Origin: CAXXOK01 sp001604115
GTDB lineage: Bacteria; Bacillota; Clostridia; Christensenellales; Aristaeellaceae
Assembly (NCBI GenBank): GCA_034928535.1
Contig: JAYFOV010000016.1
Span: forward strand, 1 to 64,000
DNA length: 64,000 nucleotides
Direction of reading: 5' to 3'
Below, one piece after another: positions 24,846 to 33,081 of the stretch (position 1 is the first letter of the stretch; every line of letters begins with the position of its first letter). The position numbers and the translations under genes are program-made. The notes under the pieces were generated by a model, which was given only the letters and a program-made list of their open reading frames with translations, ran no database searches and was not told the origin of the DNA.

Positions 24846-25883
24846 ATGGCAAAGGGCAAACGTTACCTCAGCTGGCTGACGGTTGGTTTTCTGCTGGCGG
24901 AGCTGTTGGTTGTGCTTTCGCTGGCCGTGTGCTGCCTGCTTGCCAGCCGCCAGGAAGCCTGGCAAATGATGCTCACCATAACGCTCGCCGTGCAGATCGG
25001 GTTGATCGTTCTGTTTTATTTTTGGGTGGTCAGACCCTACCGGCGCGCGGAGCGGATGATCGGCCTGTTTTTGGACGGATACTCCTTTGCCAGCCTGGAC
25101 AGCAGCGCAGGGCTGAGCCCCGTCACGGAGCGGCTTGTCGGGTTTGTGAAACAGGAGCTGAGCGCCAACCGCCTGCTCAAGCTGAGCAAGCGGCAGGCGC
25201 AATACCGTGCGCTGCAAAACCAGATCAACCCGCATTTTTTGTACAACACACTGGAGAGCATCCGCAGCGAGGCGCTGGTGGCGGGGCTTTCCAGCGTGGC
25301 GGAGATGACCGAGGCACTGGCGGTGTTCTTCCGCTATACCATCAGCAAGGTTGAAAATCTGGTCACGGTGGAGGAAGAGCTGCAAAACTGCGAGACGTAT
25401 TTCCGCATCCAGCAGTACCGTTTTGGCCCCCGCCTGCGCCTGAACATCGAGTGCGCCCCGGAGGATCGTGCAGAAATCTACCGTTGCCGCATCCCCAAAC
25501 TCACGCTCCAGCCCATTTTGGAAAACGGCATCATCCACGGCACGGAATTCAAGATCGGCGCGGGCAAGCTGACCGTCAGGCTGGAGCGTACGGACAAGCT
25601 GCTGACCATCGTGGTCGCGGATGACGGGGTCGGCATGGACGAGCATACCCTCTCCCACTTGAATGAGCGGCTGGATCAGAGTGGGCGCGCTTTTCAGGAG
25701 GATAAGGAGGAGCAGGGCGGCGGGGTGGCACTGGTGAATGTGAACAACCGCATCCATCTGCTGTTTGGCGAGCAGTACGGCCTGCACGTGTTTTCCATCC
25801 CCATGGCCGGCACGGATGTGCGCATCACGCTGCCCATGATCCAGAGCAACCGCGAGCTGCCTCAAGGTGAGGTGTTCCCATGA
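24846..25883 (+). CDS. Minimal membrane sensor histidine kinase (YesM/LytS-type)
   Basis: 345 residues. Two adjacent transmembrane helices (about 8-31 and 39-60) joined by only a few residues, so the large extracytoplasmic sensor of YesM is absent. Then a His_kinase domain with QINPHFLYNTLESIRS (phosphorylated His) and a HATPase domain with LQPILENGIIHG, VADDGVGM and a GGGVALVNVNNRI G2 box. The preceding 91-base gap holds GC hairpins that could lower its expression. Its stop overlaps the next start (ATGA). Since it has almost no outside region, its signal probably comes through another protein. Confidence 0.9.
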   Translation: MAKGKRYLSWLTVGFLLAELLVVLSLAVCCLLASRQEAWQMMLTITLAVQIGLIVLFYFWVVRPYRRAERMIGLFLDGYSFASLDSSAGLSPVTERLVGFVKQELSANRLLKLSKRQAQYRALQNQINPHFLYNTLESIRSEALVAGLSSVAEMTEALAVFFRYTISKVENLVTVEEELQNCETYFRIQQYRFGPRLRLNIECAPEDRAEIYRCRIPKLTLQPILENGIIHGTEFKIGAGKLTVRLERTDKLLTIVVADDGVGMDEHTLSHLNERLDQSGRAFQEDKEEQGGGVALVNVNNRIHLLFGEQYGLHVFSIPMAGTDVRITLPMIQSNRELPQGEVFP

Positions 25884-27442
25884 AGGAAGAAGTACTGCGG
25901 ATGGATCGGATCACCTTTCGGGAACAGGGCACGACGGAGCTGAACCATTTTTGCCTGGATATCGACGCGGGGGAGATCGTAGGGCTGATCCCCATCAACG
26001 ATACCGGGCTGGGGGCGCTCATCCGCCTGCTACGGCAAAACCTGCCGCTGCATTACGGCTATGTGTATTACCGGGGCAGGCTCGTCAACCACTGGCAGGA
26101 GAGTGATCTGACTTACAACCGTATCGGCGTGATCGAAAGCCGCAGCGGCTTGGCGGACGATCTGACCGTGGCGGACAACGTGTTTGTGCTCCGGCAAGGG
26201 TTCAAAAAGCGCATCATCCGGCGCAAGGTGCTTAACCGGCAGCTGGAGCCCTTTTTGCGGGAAACCGGGGTCAAGCTATCTGCGGAGATGTACGCGCGCG
26301 ACCTGACGGCGTTTCCACGGTTTATTACCGAGCTGGTCAAGGCGGTGGTGGCCGGGTGCCGGTTGATCGTGCTGATGGAGCCTGCCAGCGTGATCAGTGA
26401 TGCGCGGCTTGCCACGCTGCAACGCATCCTGCGGCATTATGCGGGGGAAGGCATCTCCTTTTTATATGTAAGCCGGCATTATGAAGAGGCGCGCCAAATC
26501 TGCACCCGCGCGGCCATTATGCTCAATGGAGAAATCGCCAAGGTGGTGCCCACTGCCGATACCCTGCCGGAAACACTGCAATGCTTTGGCGTGGAGGCTT
26601 ATACCCAGATGGTGCGCCGCCAGGAGCGGGCCAAGCCGCTTCCCCCGGCCACGGCGCCGGCGCTGATGCTGCGTGACCTGCGCTTTGAGCACATCCGCTC
26701 GCTGAACCTGTCTGTAGCCCCGGGCGAGTGCGTGGTGTTGCAGGATCTGAATAACCATATCCTGCGGGATTTGATCGCGCTGCTGAGCGGCGCGCGCAAG
26801 CCAGATGGCGGCCAGCTGCTGGTGCGCGGGAAAGCCCTTGCGGCCAGGCATTTGCGCGATGTGGCTGTGATCCAGCAGCAGCCCGCTGCATCCATGCTGT
26901 TTCCGGATCTCAGCTATATGGACAACCTTTGCTTCACGCTGGATCACCGCACGCCGGGCGTGTGGCGGCGCAGCGCGCCCAAAGCCAGCGTGCGCGCGGA
27001 GCTGGCGCCGCTATTGGGGGAGGATGTGATTGACAAACCGGTGGAGCAGCTTTCGCAGCGGGAAAAGTATGATCTGGTCTACACGCGCGTACTGCTGCAG
27101 CGGCCCGGTGTGGCAGTGTGCGTGCAGCCCTTTATGGGCGCGGACGTGGAGCAGCGCATGCAGATTTGGAAGCTCATGGAGCGCTTGCTGGAAAAAGGCA
27201 TCGCCGTGCTGATCCTGGCGGTCAATCTGGCGGACTCTCTGGCGCTGGCGGATCGGTTGATCCGCGTGCTGGGCGGCGCAGTGCAGGCGGTTTACAGCCG
27301 TGAGGATTTTGGTTCCCTGCCGCCGGGCACACCCTGGCATGATTTTTGGGTGAATCCTGAAAGGTGTTTTCATGCGGATGCCATACCCAACACAGGGAGC
27401 GTGGCGCCCATTGCGCCAAACCAACCGCAAAACCAGCCGTGA
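25880..27442 (+). CDS. Double ABC-ATPase-like pseudoenzyme coupled to the two-component system
   Basis: 520 residues, collinear with RbsA-type double ATPases, but every nucleotide-binding motif is gone. First half: the P-loop position reads GLIPINDTGLGA (residues 35-46, no GKS/T), Walker B LIVLMEPAS lacks the Asp, the switch His is replaced in YVSRHYEEA, and no LSGGQ is seen. Second half (from about 258): LQDLNNHILRDL at the P-loop, LSQREKYDL for the signature, VAVCVQPFMG for Walker B. The frame is intact and well expressed in context (ATGA overlap with the kinase), so it is not a pseudogene. I infer a non-catalytic partner that docks to the RbsC-like permease or to the kinase and reports sugar or transport state. 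Confidence 0.85.
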   Translation: MKEEVLRMDRITFREQGTTELNHFCLDIDAGEIVGLIPINDTGLGALIRLLRQNLPLHYGYVYYRGRLVNHWQESDLTYNRIGVIESRSGLADDLTVADNVFVLRQGFKKRIIRRKVLNRQLEPFLRETGVKLSAEMYARDLTAFPRFITELVKAVVAGCRLIVLMEPASVISDARLATLQRILRHYAGEGISFLYVSRHYEEARQICTRAAIMLNGEIAKVVPTADTLPETLQCFGVEAYTQMVRRQERAKPLPPATAPALMLRDLRFEHIRSLNLSVAPGECVVLQDLNNHILRDLIALLSGARKPDGGQLLVRGKALAARHLRDVAVIQQQPAASMLFPDLSYMDNLCFTLDHRTPGVWRRSAPKASVRAELAPLLGEDVIDKPVEQLSQREKYDLVYTRVLLQRPGVAVCVQPFMGADVEQRMQIWKLMERLLEKGIAVLILAVNLADSLALADRLIRVLGGAVQAVYSREDFGSLPPGTPWHDFWVNPERCFHADAIPNTGSVAPIAPNQPQNQP

Positions 27443-27610
27443 GCAGGGTTAAAGTGTAGGGTACAGGCAACCCCAAAGGTGGTTTGAGAGCAAACGCGAT
27501 CAGTTTTTAAAAGAAAAGCCTTGCGCACTGGTGTGCCCGGGGCATGTGTGCCGCCCGCAGGGTCGGGTGCAGGCGAGGGCGGCGCGTGGGTAGGGCTGCC
27601 AATGATTTGA
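27443..27610. other. Gap after the pseudo-ATPase gene
   Basis: No gene recognised between the stop at 27442 and the long hairpin at 27610. The whole 309-base gap to the next gene holds only that hairpin. Confidence 0.4.
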
Positions 27611-27664
27611 ACCCCGAGCAGAATGGACAGGACTCATGCTGTCCGTTCTGCCCGGGGTTTGTTT
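27610..27664. terminator. Long bidirectional terminator
   Basis: About 19 pairs in three blocks (ACCCCG, GCAGAA, GGACAG with complements) broken by one mismatch and one wobble, 8-base loop, then TTTGTTT. It separates the convergent pseudo-ATPase and MBL genes. Confidence 0.8.
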
Positions 27665-27751
27665 GTATGGTCAGGCGCCGTAAACCGCCTGCAGCGGCGT
27701 GCTCCCTAGCCGGCAACGGGCGCGGCGCTTTTCAAGTTGCGGCAAAGCCCG

Positions 27752-28636
27752 TCAGGCGGGGATGGTTTGCCAATACATGCGAGCATTGTCAAACGAGAAA
27801 TTCACCCGCCCTTCATCCTTGAGCCACGCAAGCAGGGAGCGCACCGTGCTGCCCACCAACACGTATTGCTCAATGGTCATGGTGAGCGCGTAGTGCGTAA
27901 ACACGCCTTGCAGCACATCGTCAAAGGTGGCGGGTGTTTGGCATAGCCCCAGCACCACATCCAAGCTCAGGAGGAGCTTTTGGCGGTTGTAGGCCGCAAG
28001 CGGGGCAATATCGGCGGTGGCTTCGGCATGGGAGGGCACAAACAGCGCCGCCTGCATACCGGAAACCATTTCAAGGGTGGCCAGGTACGCGCCTGCATCA
28101 AAGAGGAAGGGCACGCCATACTTATCCAGCGTGGCAGCGCTGCTCAGGCAGTCCGCCAGGAACACCACATCGTCCGGGGTGCGGTATCCTACCATATCCA
28201 AGAAATGCCCCGGCAGGGGAATGGGTGTGAGCGCCGCAGGGCAGGCGGGGTCGCTCAGGGGCAAAGCCGCGCTTTCCTGCGCCAGCAGAAATTTGTGACG
28301 CAGTTCCCGGCAGGGATAGCCGCCGTAGAGCAGGCTCGATTCCAGCAACGGATATCGGGCAAAGGCCGCTTCCACGCCGGGCGCAAAGATCGGGCACCCG
28401 GTTTGGGCTTGCAGGTAGCGGTTGCCACCGATGTGATCCGCATTGGAGTGCGTGTTCAGGATGGCCGCCAGCGACCAGCCTTTTTCCGCCAGGATTTTAA
28501 GCACCTTGCGACCGGCGTCCTTGTCATTGCCGCTGTCGATCAGCAGGGCATGGCGGCCGTCAGGGGTATATACGCCGATTTTGGCCGGACTGTTGATGTA
28601 GTAGGTGCGTGCCGCCACCTGAACCAACTCATACAT
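27752..28636 (-). CDS. Metallo-beta-lactamase-fold hydrolase
   Basis: 294 residues. MBL fold with metal-site motif HSNADH at 63-68 (the second His of HxHxDH is Asn), IPLPGHF supplying a later His, and FLADCLSS supplying the bridging Asp. The Asn variant occurs in some MBL-fold subfamilies and may change metal content. Cytoplasmic; substrate unknown (glyoxalase-II-like or thioester hydrolase are options). Start ATG 28636 has GGAGGG eight bases upstream; the longer frame would overlap the neighbouring gene. It has its own promoter at 28667-28695. Confidence 0.85.
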   Translation of the reverse strand: MYELVQVAARTYYINSPAKIGVYTPDGRHALLIDSGNDKDAGRKVLKILAEKGWSLAAILNTHSNADHIGGNRYLQAQTGCPIFAPGVEAAFARYPLLESSLLYGGYPCRELRHKFLLAQESAALPLSDPACPAALTPIPLPGHFLDMVGYRTPDDVVFLADCLSSAATLDKYGVPFLFDAGAYLATLEMVSGMQAALFVPSHAEATADIAPLAAYNRQKLLLSLDVVLGLCQTPATFDDVLQGVFTHYALTMTIEQYVLVGSTVRSLLAWLKDEGRVNFSFDNARMYWQTIPA

Positions 28637-28666
28637 GGCATTTCCCTCCGCTTGCAGCTTGGCAAC

Positions 28667-28695
28667 AGCATAGCACAGGGCAGCCCACGGCACAA
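28667..28695 (-). promoter_or_regulatory. Promoter of the MBL-fold gene
   Basis: Minus strand: TTGTGC (28695-28690), 17-bp spacer, TGC-TATGCT (-10 at 28672-28667, extended). Confidence 0.55.
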
Positions 28696-28730
28696 TGAGG
28701 CGCACTGCAAAATACGGTTTTGGAACAAGG

Positions 28731-28769
28731 GAAAACCGCCCCGGCGCTTGACGCACCGGGACGGTTTTC
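28731..28769 (-). terminator. Terminator of the small hypothetical gene
   Basis: GAAAACCG and CGGTTTTC plus an inner CCCGG/CCGGG form a stem with two mismatches, 18 bases past the stop at 28788; the T-run is the arm end itself. Confidence 0.65.
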
Positions 28770-28787
28770 AAAAAAGAAGAGGTCAAT

Positions 28788-29258
28788 TTAGCGCGGATCA
28801 GCGTTGTCCGCCTCGGTGGGCGCGATGGCCGGCGCAGCATCCGGCGTGGACTGCGCGTCCAGGGCGATTTCTTCCGCAGCGGGGGGGAGCGCATCGTCTA
28901 TGGTTGGCGCCGCTTCAACGGGATCCCCGTCTGGCGCAGGCGTGTTTTCTGCCTTGTCAGGGCTGCTGGGCTGGTCGGCTACCTTGGCGTATTTTTGCGC
29001 GCGCAGCACACTCAGGCGGCCTTCAATGTCGCTGAGCTCGGTGAGCATATCGGACAGCGGCTCGGGCAGCGGTACGCCCTTTTGCCAAAGCTCAAAAGCC
29101 TGCAGGCTGAAGCTGGTCAAAATCTCGCGACGCCGGGTTTCCAGATTGATCTCGTTCACCTTTAACTTAGCGTTGCTGGCCAAGGTGGAGGCTGTGGTGC
29201 CGAGCACCTCCATCCCCTTGAGGAAGGTAATGCGGGCTTTGCGGGTAAAGCTGCTCAT
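28788..29258 (-). CDS. Hypothetical protein, helical N-terminus and acidic disordered tail
   Basis: 156 residues. The first about 85 are helical and charged (FLKGMEVLGTTASTLASNAK, NLETRRREILTSFS, ELWQKGVPLP), similar to small uncharacterised clostridial proteins that carry a helical domain and often a zinc ribbon; here no Cys is present. The last about 65 are rich in Pro, Ala, Asp and Glu and probably unstructured. No signal peptide. AAGGAG ribosome site eight bases before ATG 29258. Function unknown. Confidence 0.7.
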   Translation of the reverse strand: MSSFTRKARITFLKGMEVLGTTASTLASNAKLKVNEINLETRRREILTSFSLQAFELWQKGVPLPEPLSDMLTELSDIEGRLSVLRAQKYAKVADQPSSPDKAENTPAPDGDPVEAAPTIDDALPPAAEEIALDAQSTPDAAPAIAPTEADNADPR

Positions 29259-29471
29259 GTGCGTCACTCCTTCGGCGATGTAGGATGGGCTGCGGCGGCG
29301 GAGCCGCCGGACGGATGGCGGGTGGGAGACTAACGCCAAACGGCGAAGGGAAGAGGCTGTGGGATAGCCGTTTACAGGGTGCCATATCCATACAGTTCTA
29401 GATGCAAGAAAGGATTCCTGCCAGGCGGCGCACATGGGGGCGTAAAATCCTGCGGGGCAAAGCAGTACAGC

Positions 29472-29504
29472 AAAACGGAGCCGCGCAGCATGCGGCTCCG
29501 TTTT
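29472..29504 (-). terminator. Terminator of the diacylglycerol-kinase-family gene
   Basis: AAAACGGAGCCGC / GCGGCTCCGTTTT, 13-bp perfect stem, 7-base loop, starting 2 bases after the stop at 29507; the stem itself ends in TTTT on either strand. Confidence 0.85.
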
Positions 29505-29506
29505 CG

Positions 29507-30397
29507 TCAGGGCTGAGTTGCCTGCACACCCGGCCAATGCGCCAGCAGGGAGCCGGGCTTGATGGCGAAACGCGCGCTTTCAAGGGAAACCAGTTCGCCG
29601 TCCATATTCAGCCGCATGTTATGGCTTTGCAGGGCACAGTGCGCTGCGCGGTAATGATGGGCGATGCTTTTGCGGTGCAACGTGCCGCCAAGGATTGCAG
29701 GGAGGTAAAAGGGGATGCGCCAGTTGGGCACGGGATCCACCACCATGATATCCAGCAGGCCGTCATCCACCCGGGCAAGAGGCAGGATGGGGATGCCGCC
29801 GCCGATGGTGGTACCGTTGGCGACCGTGCAAATCATATACTTGCCGGACAGGCGGATGTCATCGCCGATCTCCACCTGCATCTCAAAAGGGCGAAAGGCG
29901 CGGATCGCCGCAAAAACCCCGTAGAGGTAAGGCCAGATGCCACGGACATGCCGCTTGGCTTTGTTGGCATAGTCCAGCACCATGACGTCAAAGCCTGCGC
30001 CACACACGTTGATGAAAAAACGGTCGTTCACCGTGCCGGTATCCAGCGGGTGCGCAGGGTGTGACAGCACATACGCCAGCGCATCATCCCACTTCTGCGG
30101 GGTGCCGATGACCTTGACAAAATCGTTGCCGGTGCCGGCAGGGATGACGCCCAGCGCCGTGCCGGTGCCGACCAGTCCGGCAGCTGTCTCGTTGAGCGTG
30201 CCATCGCCGCCGACGGAAAGCACGGTATCCGCGCCGCTTTGCGCTGCGGAGCGCGCCAGCTCCGTCGCATGGCCGACCCGCTCCGTGTGGTGCACAGTGT
30301 GCGGGATGCCGCGCGCTGTAAGGAGAGCCTCCACTTTTTCCCCAATAGATTGGGCAAGTCCCGAGCCGGCCACGGGGTTCACGATCACTGAGATCAT
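29507..30397 (-). CDS. YegS/DgkB-family lipid kinase
   Basis: 296 residues. Diacylglycerol-kinase catalytic domain with SVGGDGTLNE and IPAGTGNDF (ATP binding) and a C-terminal lobe with CTVANGTTIGGGI and LNMDGE. Members phosphorylate diacylglycerol or related lipids at the inner membrane face; in Firmicutes DgkB recycles diacylglycerol from lipoteichoic acid synthesis. Start ATG 30397 with AGGAAGG nine bases upstream; it gives the family-typical MISVIVNPVAG. It is divergent from glgB with an own promoter. Confidence 0.9.
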   Translation of the reverse strand: MISVIVNPVAGSGLAQSIGEKVEALLTARGIPHTVHHTERVGHATELARSAAQSGADTVLSVGGDGTLNETAAGLVGTGTALGVIPAGTGNDFVKVIGTPQKWDDALAYVLSHPAHPLDTGTVNDRFFINVCGAGFDVMVLDYANKAKRHVRGIWPYLYGVFAAIRAFRPFEMQVEIGDDIRLSGKYMICTVANGTTIGGGIPILPLARVDDGLLDIMVVDPVPNWRIPFYLPAILGGTLHRKSIAHHYRAAHCALQSHNMRLNMDGELVSLESARFAIKPGSLLAHWPGVQATQP

Positions 30398-30454
30398 CGG
30401 TATGCACCTTCCTGAAACGCAATCTAAATATGAAGCAACAAAAAATACCATGCC

Positions 30455-30483
30455 ATTTTACCGTTTTCCGGCGCGAATGTAAA
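30455..30483 (-). promoter_or_regulatory. Promoter of the lipid kinase gene
   Basis: Minus strand: TTTACA (30483-30478), 17-bp spacer, TAAAAT (30460-30455). Confidence 0.6.
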
Positions 30484-30665
30484 GCGGTAACCCGGGACAA
30501 AGCCGCGCAAGCCGGCTGCATGGCGCGCAAGGGAAAGACTTGTTGTGCTTTCGTTGCTTCTGCACAGGATTTGCGTGCACGCAAGCCGAACCTTTACCAT
30601 GGATACCCCTGGCGAAAAGGGCTTGCATATGGCGGCCTCTGCGGGAAAAAAAGCCCCGTTGCATC

Positions 30666-30694
30666 TTGACGGGAACCCCTGCTTGCCATAGAAT
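30666..30694 (+). promoter_or_regulatory. Promoter of the glycogen operon
   Basis: TTGACG at 30666, 17-bp spacer, TAGAAT at 30689. ACCCCT and AGGGGT flank the -10 as an inverted repeat, a possible regulator site. Confidence 0.6.
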
Positions 30695-30871
30695 AGGGGT
30701 AGAGAGATGTTCAGACAGGGAAACGATCCATACAATCCTGTGCCGCAGCACTGTCGGTCGGCAGGCGTTTTTGCATCCGCATGCTTAGCGTAGCGGGCAT
30801 TTCGCCGCTACCGCTGCAGGCGACACGTATTCTTTACCCATACACAGCGAAACAGCGAAGGGGGCCACCAT

Positions 30872-32860
30872 GTGAGGTACGCACCGCCCACAGGATCAGA
30901 GCGCGAGATGTACCACCAGGGGATGCATCGGCGTGCCTATGAGCTTTTGGGCGCACATCCCCTGACGGAGCATGGCCGCCGACTATGGCACTTTTGCCTG
31001 TGGGCGCCCAATGCAAAGCATGTTGCGTTGGTGGGCACATTCAACCAGTGGGATAAAAGCCGAAACCCCATGCAAAAGCAGTATGACGGCACCTGGGAGC
31101 TGCGTTTGCCGGAGGAGGAACTGACCCGCCACACCCCCGAGGGTGAGCCGCCGGCCTATAAATATGCAGTATGGGGCGCAGATGACGTATGGCGTATGAA
31201 GGCCGACCCCGTTGGCTTCTACAGTGAGGTGCGCCCGAATATGGGCAGCCGCCTGTACGATTTGGAAGGGTACGCCTGGGAGGATGCCGCCTGGATGGCG
31301 CGGCGCGGTGCTGGCAACCCTTACACCAGCCCAATCAATATTTATGAGATCCATGTGGGCAGCTGGCGGCGGCATGAGGATGGCCGTTACCTGAGCTATG
31401 AGGAGCTGGCGGATCAGCTGATTCCCTATGTGCAGGATATGGGCTACACCCACATTGAACTGCTGCCTGTGATGGAGCACCCCCTGGATATGAGCTGGGG
31501 ATATCAAGTGACGGGGTTTTATGCCCCCACATCGCGCTATGGTACGCCCCGCCAGCTGATGGCGCTCATAGACCGCTGCCACCAGGCGGGCATTGGCGTG
31601 ATCCTGGACTGGGTGCCGGCGCATTTCCCGCGTGACGAGGCGGGACTATATCACTTGGACGGTACGCCGCTGTACAGCCATCCTGATCCCCGGCGCGGAG
31701 AGATTCCCCAGTGGGGAACCATGCAGTTTGACTATGCGCGCGGCGAGGTGGCCAGCTACCTGCTCAGCAACGCCTGCTTTTGGCTGGATATGTACCACGC
31801 CGATGGCCTGCGGGTGGATGCCGTAAGCAGTCTGCTCTATTATGATTTTTGCAAAGAACCCGGCCAATGGCTGCCCAACCGTTACGGTGGGCGCGAAAAT
31901 CTGGATGCCATCGCCTTCATCAGGCGGCTGAATGAAACGGTATACCATGATTTTCCCGGCGCGATGATGATCGCGGAGGAAAGCAGCGCCTACCCGATGG
32001 TCACTGCGCCCACCTACCTGGGCGGGCTGGGTTTTGGGTTCAAGTGGAACATGGGCTGGATGAACGACATCCTTTACTACATCAAATGTGATCCGATCCA
32101 CCGCAAATACCACCACGACAAGCTCACCTTCAGCCTGTTTTATGCCTTCAACGAGAACTACATCCTCCCGTTTTCCCATGATGAGGTGGTGCACGGCAAG
32201 CACAGCATGCTGGATAAAAACCCGGGCGACCTGTGGCAGAAGTTTGCCGGACTGCGCGCGCTGTACGGCTATACCATGGCGCACCCCGGGAAAAAATTGC
32301 TGTTTATGGGCTGTGAGTTTGCCCACTTTATTGAGTGGAAGTATGACGATCAGCTGGATTGGTTTTTGCTGCTGTATGACCGCCACCCGCAGGTGCAGCA
32401 CTGTGTGCGCACACTCAACCGCCTGTACCGGGACACCCCCGCGCTTTATGAGCAGGATAAGAGCTGGGATGGGTTTCAGTGGATCACCCCCAGCGATACG
32501 GACAACAGTGTGCTGGCCTTCCTGCGCACAGATGCGCACGGCGCTGCGCTCCTGTGCGTGACCAACTTCACGCCCGTGTTTCACCCCCTGTACCGGGTGG
32601 GTATGCCGCAACGTGGCGTGCTCAAGGAAATATTGAATACAGACCGCGCGGAGTTTGGCGGCAGCAACCAGTACAATGCCTATGATGTGCCTGTCACGGC
32701 GGAGGGCTTCAACGGCTTTTCATACAGCGCGGAAATCTGCGTGCCACCGCTGAGCTGTTGTTACTTCCGTTATGAAAAAGCGGATCAGGAAACACGGCCC
32801 CACTACCGTTTTCAAACCCTGCAAAGCATCACCACCGAGCAAAGGAGGGAGCCGGTATGA
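30872..32860 (+). CDS. glgB: 1,4-alpha-glucan branching enzyme
   Basis: 662 residues. Makes the alpha-1,6 branch points of glycogen. CBM48-type beta-sandwich (about 25-120) followed by the GH13 barrel: ILDWVPAHFPRD, DGLRVDAVSSLL (nucleophile Asp), MIAEESS (acid Glu) and FSHDEVVHGK; C-terminal all-beta domain. The GTG start at 30872 has AAGGGGG seven bases upstream; the ATG three bases earlier is followed directly by a stop. First gene of glgB-small protein-glgC-glgD-glgA. Its stop overlaps the next start (ATGA). Confidence 0.96.
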   Translation: MRYAPPTGSEREMYHQGMHRRAYELLGAHPLTEHGRRLWHFCLWAPNAKHVALVGTFNQWDKSRNPMQKQYDGTWELRLPEEELTRHTPEGEPPAYKYAVWGADDVWRMKADPVGFYSEVRPNMGSRLYDLEGYAWEDAAWMARRGAGNPYTSPINIYEIHVGSWRRHEDGRYLSYEELADQLIPYVQDMGYTHIELLPVMEHPLDMSWGYQVTGFYAPTSRYGTPRQLMALIDRCHQAGIGVILDWVPAHFPRDEAGLYHLDGTPLYSHPDPRRGEIPQWGTMQFDYARGEVASYLLSNACFWLDMYHADGLRVDAVSSLLYYDFCKEPGQWLPNRYGGRENLDAIAFIRRLNETVYHDFPGAMMIAEESSAYPMVTAPTYLGGLGFGFKWNMGWMNDILYYIKCDPIHRKYHHDKLTFSLFYAFNENYILPFSHDEVVHGKHSMLDKNPGDLWQKFAGLRALYGYTMAHPGKKLLFMGCEFAHFIEWKYDDQLDWFLLLYDRHPQVQHCVRTLNRLYRDTPALYEQDKSWDGFQWITPSDTDNSVLAFLRTDAHGAALLCVTNFTPVFHPLYRVGMPQRGVLKEILNTDRAEFGGSNQYNAYDVPVTAEGFNGFSYSAEICVPPLSCCYFRYEKADQETRPHYRFQTLQSITTEQRREPV

Positions 32861-33012
32861 CCAAACCTGAGGAAAACAAGCTATTGGGCGTGAAAGCCAA
32901 GGCGGAAGCCGCCAAAGCTAAAGCCAAGCAATCCGCTGCCAAACCGAGCCTCAAAACCGCCGAGACGGACGCAAAAGAGCTGGCCAAAGGGCGCGCGCTG
33001 CGCCGTAAGTAA
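32857..33012 (+). CDS. Small Lys/Ala-rich basic protein in the glycogen operon
   Basis: 51 residues, MTKPEENKLLGVKAKAEAAK at the N-terminus and ELAKGRALRRK at the C-terminus; 12 Lys and 3 Arg against 6 acidic residues, no Cys or Trp. The start ATG overlaps the glgB stop (ATGA) and has a near-perfect AAAGGAGGGA ribosome site eight bases upstream, better than many long genes here, so translation is very likely. Composition resembles histone-H1-like or intrinsically helical nucleic-acid or polyanion binders. I recognise no family. Its place between glgB and glgC suggests a glycogen-particle or enzyme-assembly role, or RNA binding; both are guesses. Confidence 0.72.
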   Translation: MTKPEENKLLGVKAKAEAAKAKAKQSAAKPSLKTAETDAKELAKGRALRRK

Positions 33013-33081
33013 TACAAGGCTCCACGCAGGCATGATATGGCGGCCGGGCGATGGAGCATACAGTAAGGAGTGGAACCCCGT

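Larger units (their letters stand above)
30398..30871. other. Divergent regulatory region between lipid kinase and glycogen operon
   Basis: 474 bases. It holds the lipid-kinase promoter (30455-30483), the glgB promoter (30666-30694) and a glgB leader of about 170 bases. The leader contains a hairpin AGCGTAGCGG / CCGCTACCGCT (30787-30815) and a weaker TGCCG/CGGCA stem trailed by GGCGTTTTT. No small gene with a ribosome site was found. Confidence 0.45.

Noticed and set aside
25880..27442. Reading the ABC-like protein as a normal sugar importer ATPase or as a pseudogene
   Set aside because: All nucleotide motifs are lost, so not a normal ATPase; yet the frame is intact and coupled to its neighbour, so not a decayed gene.
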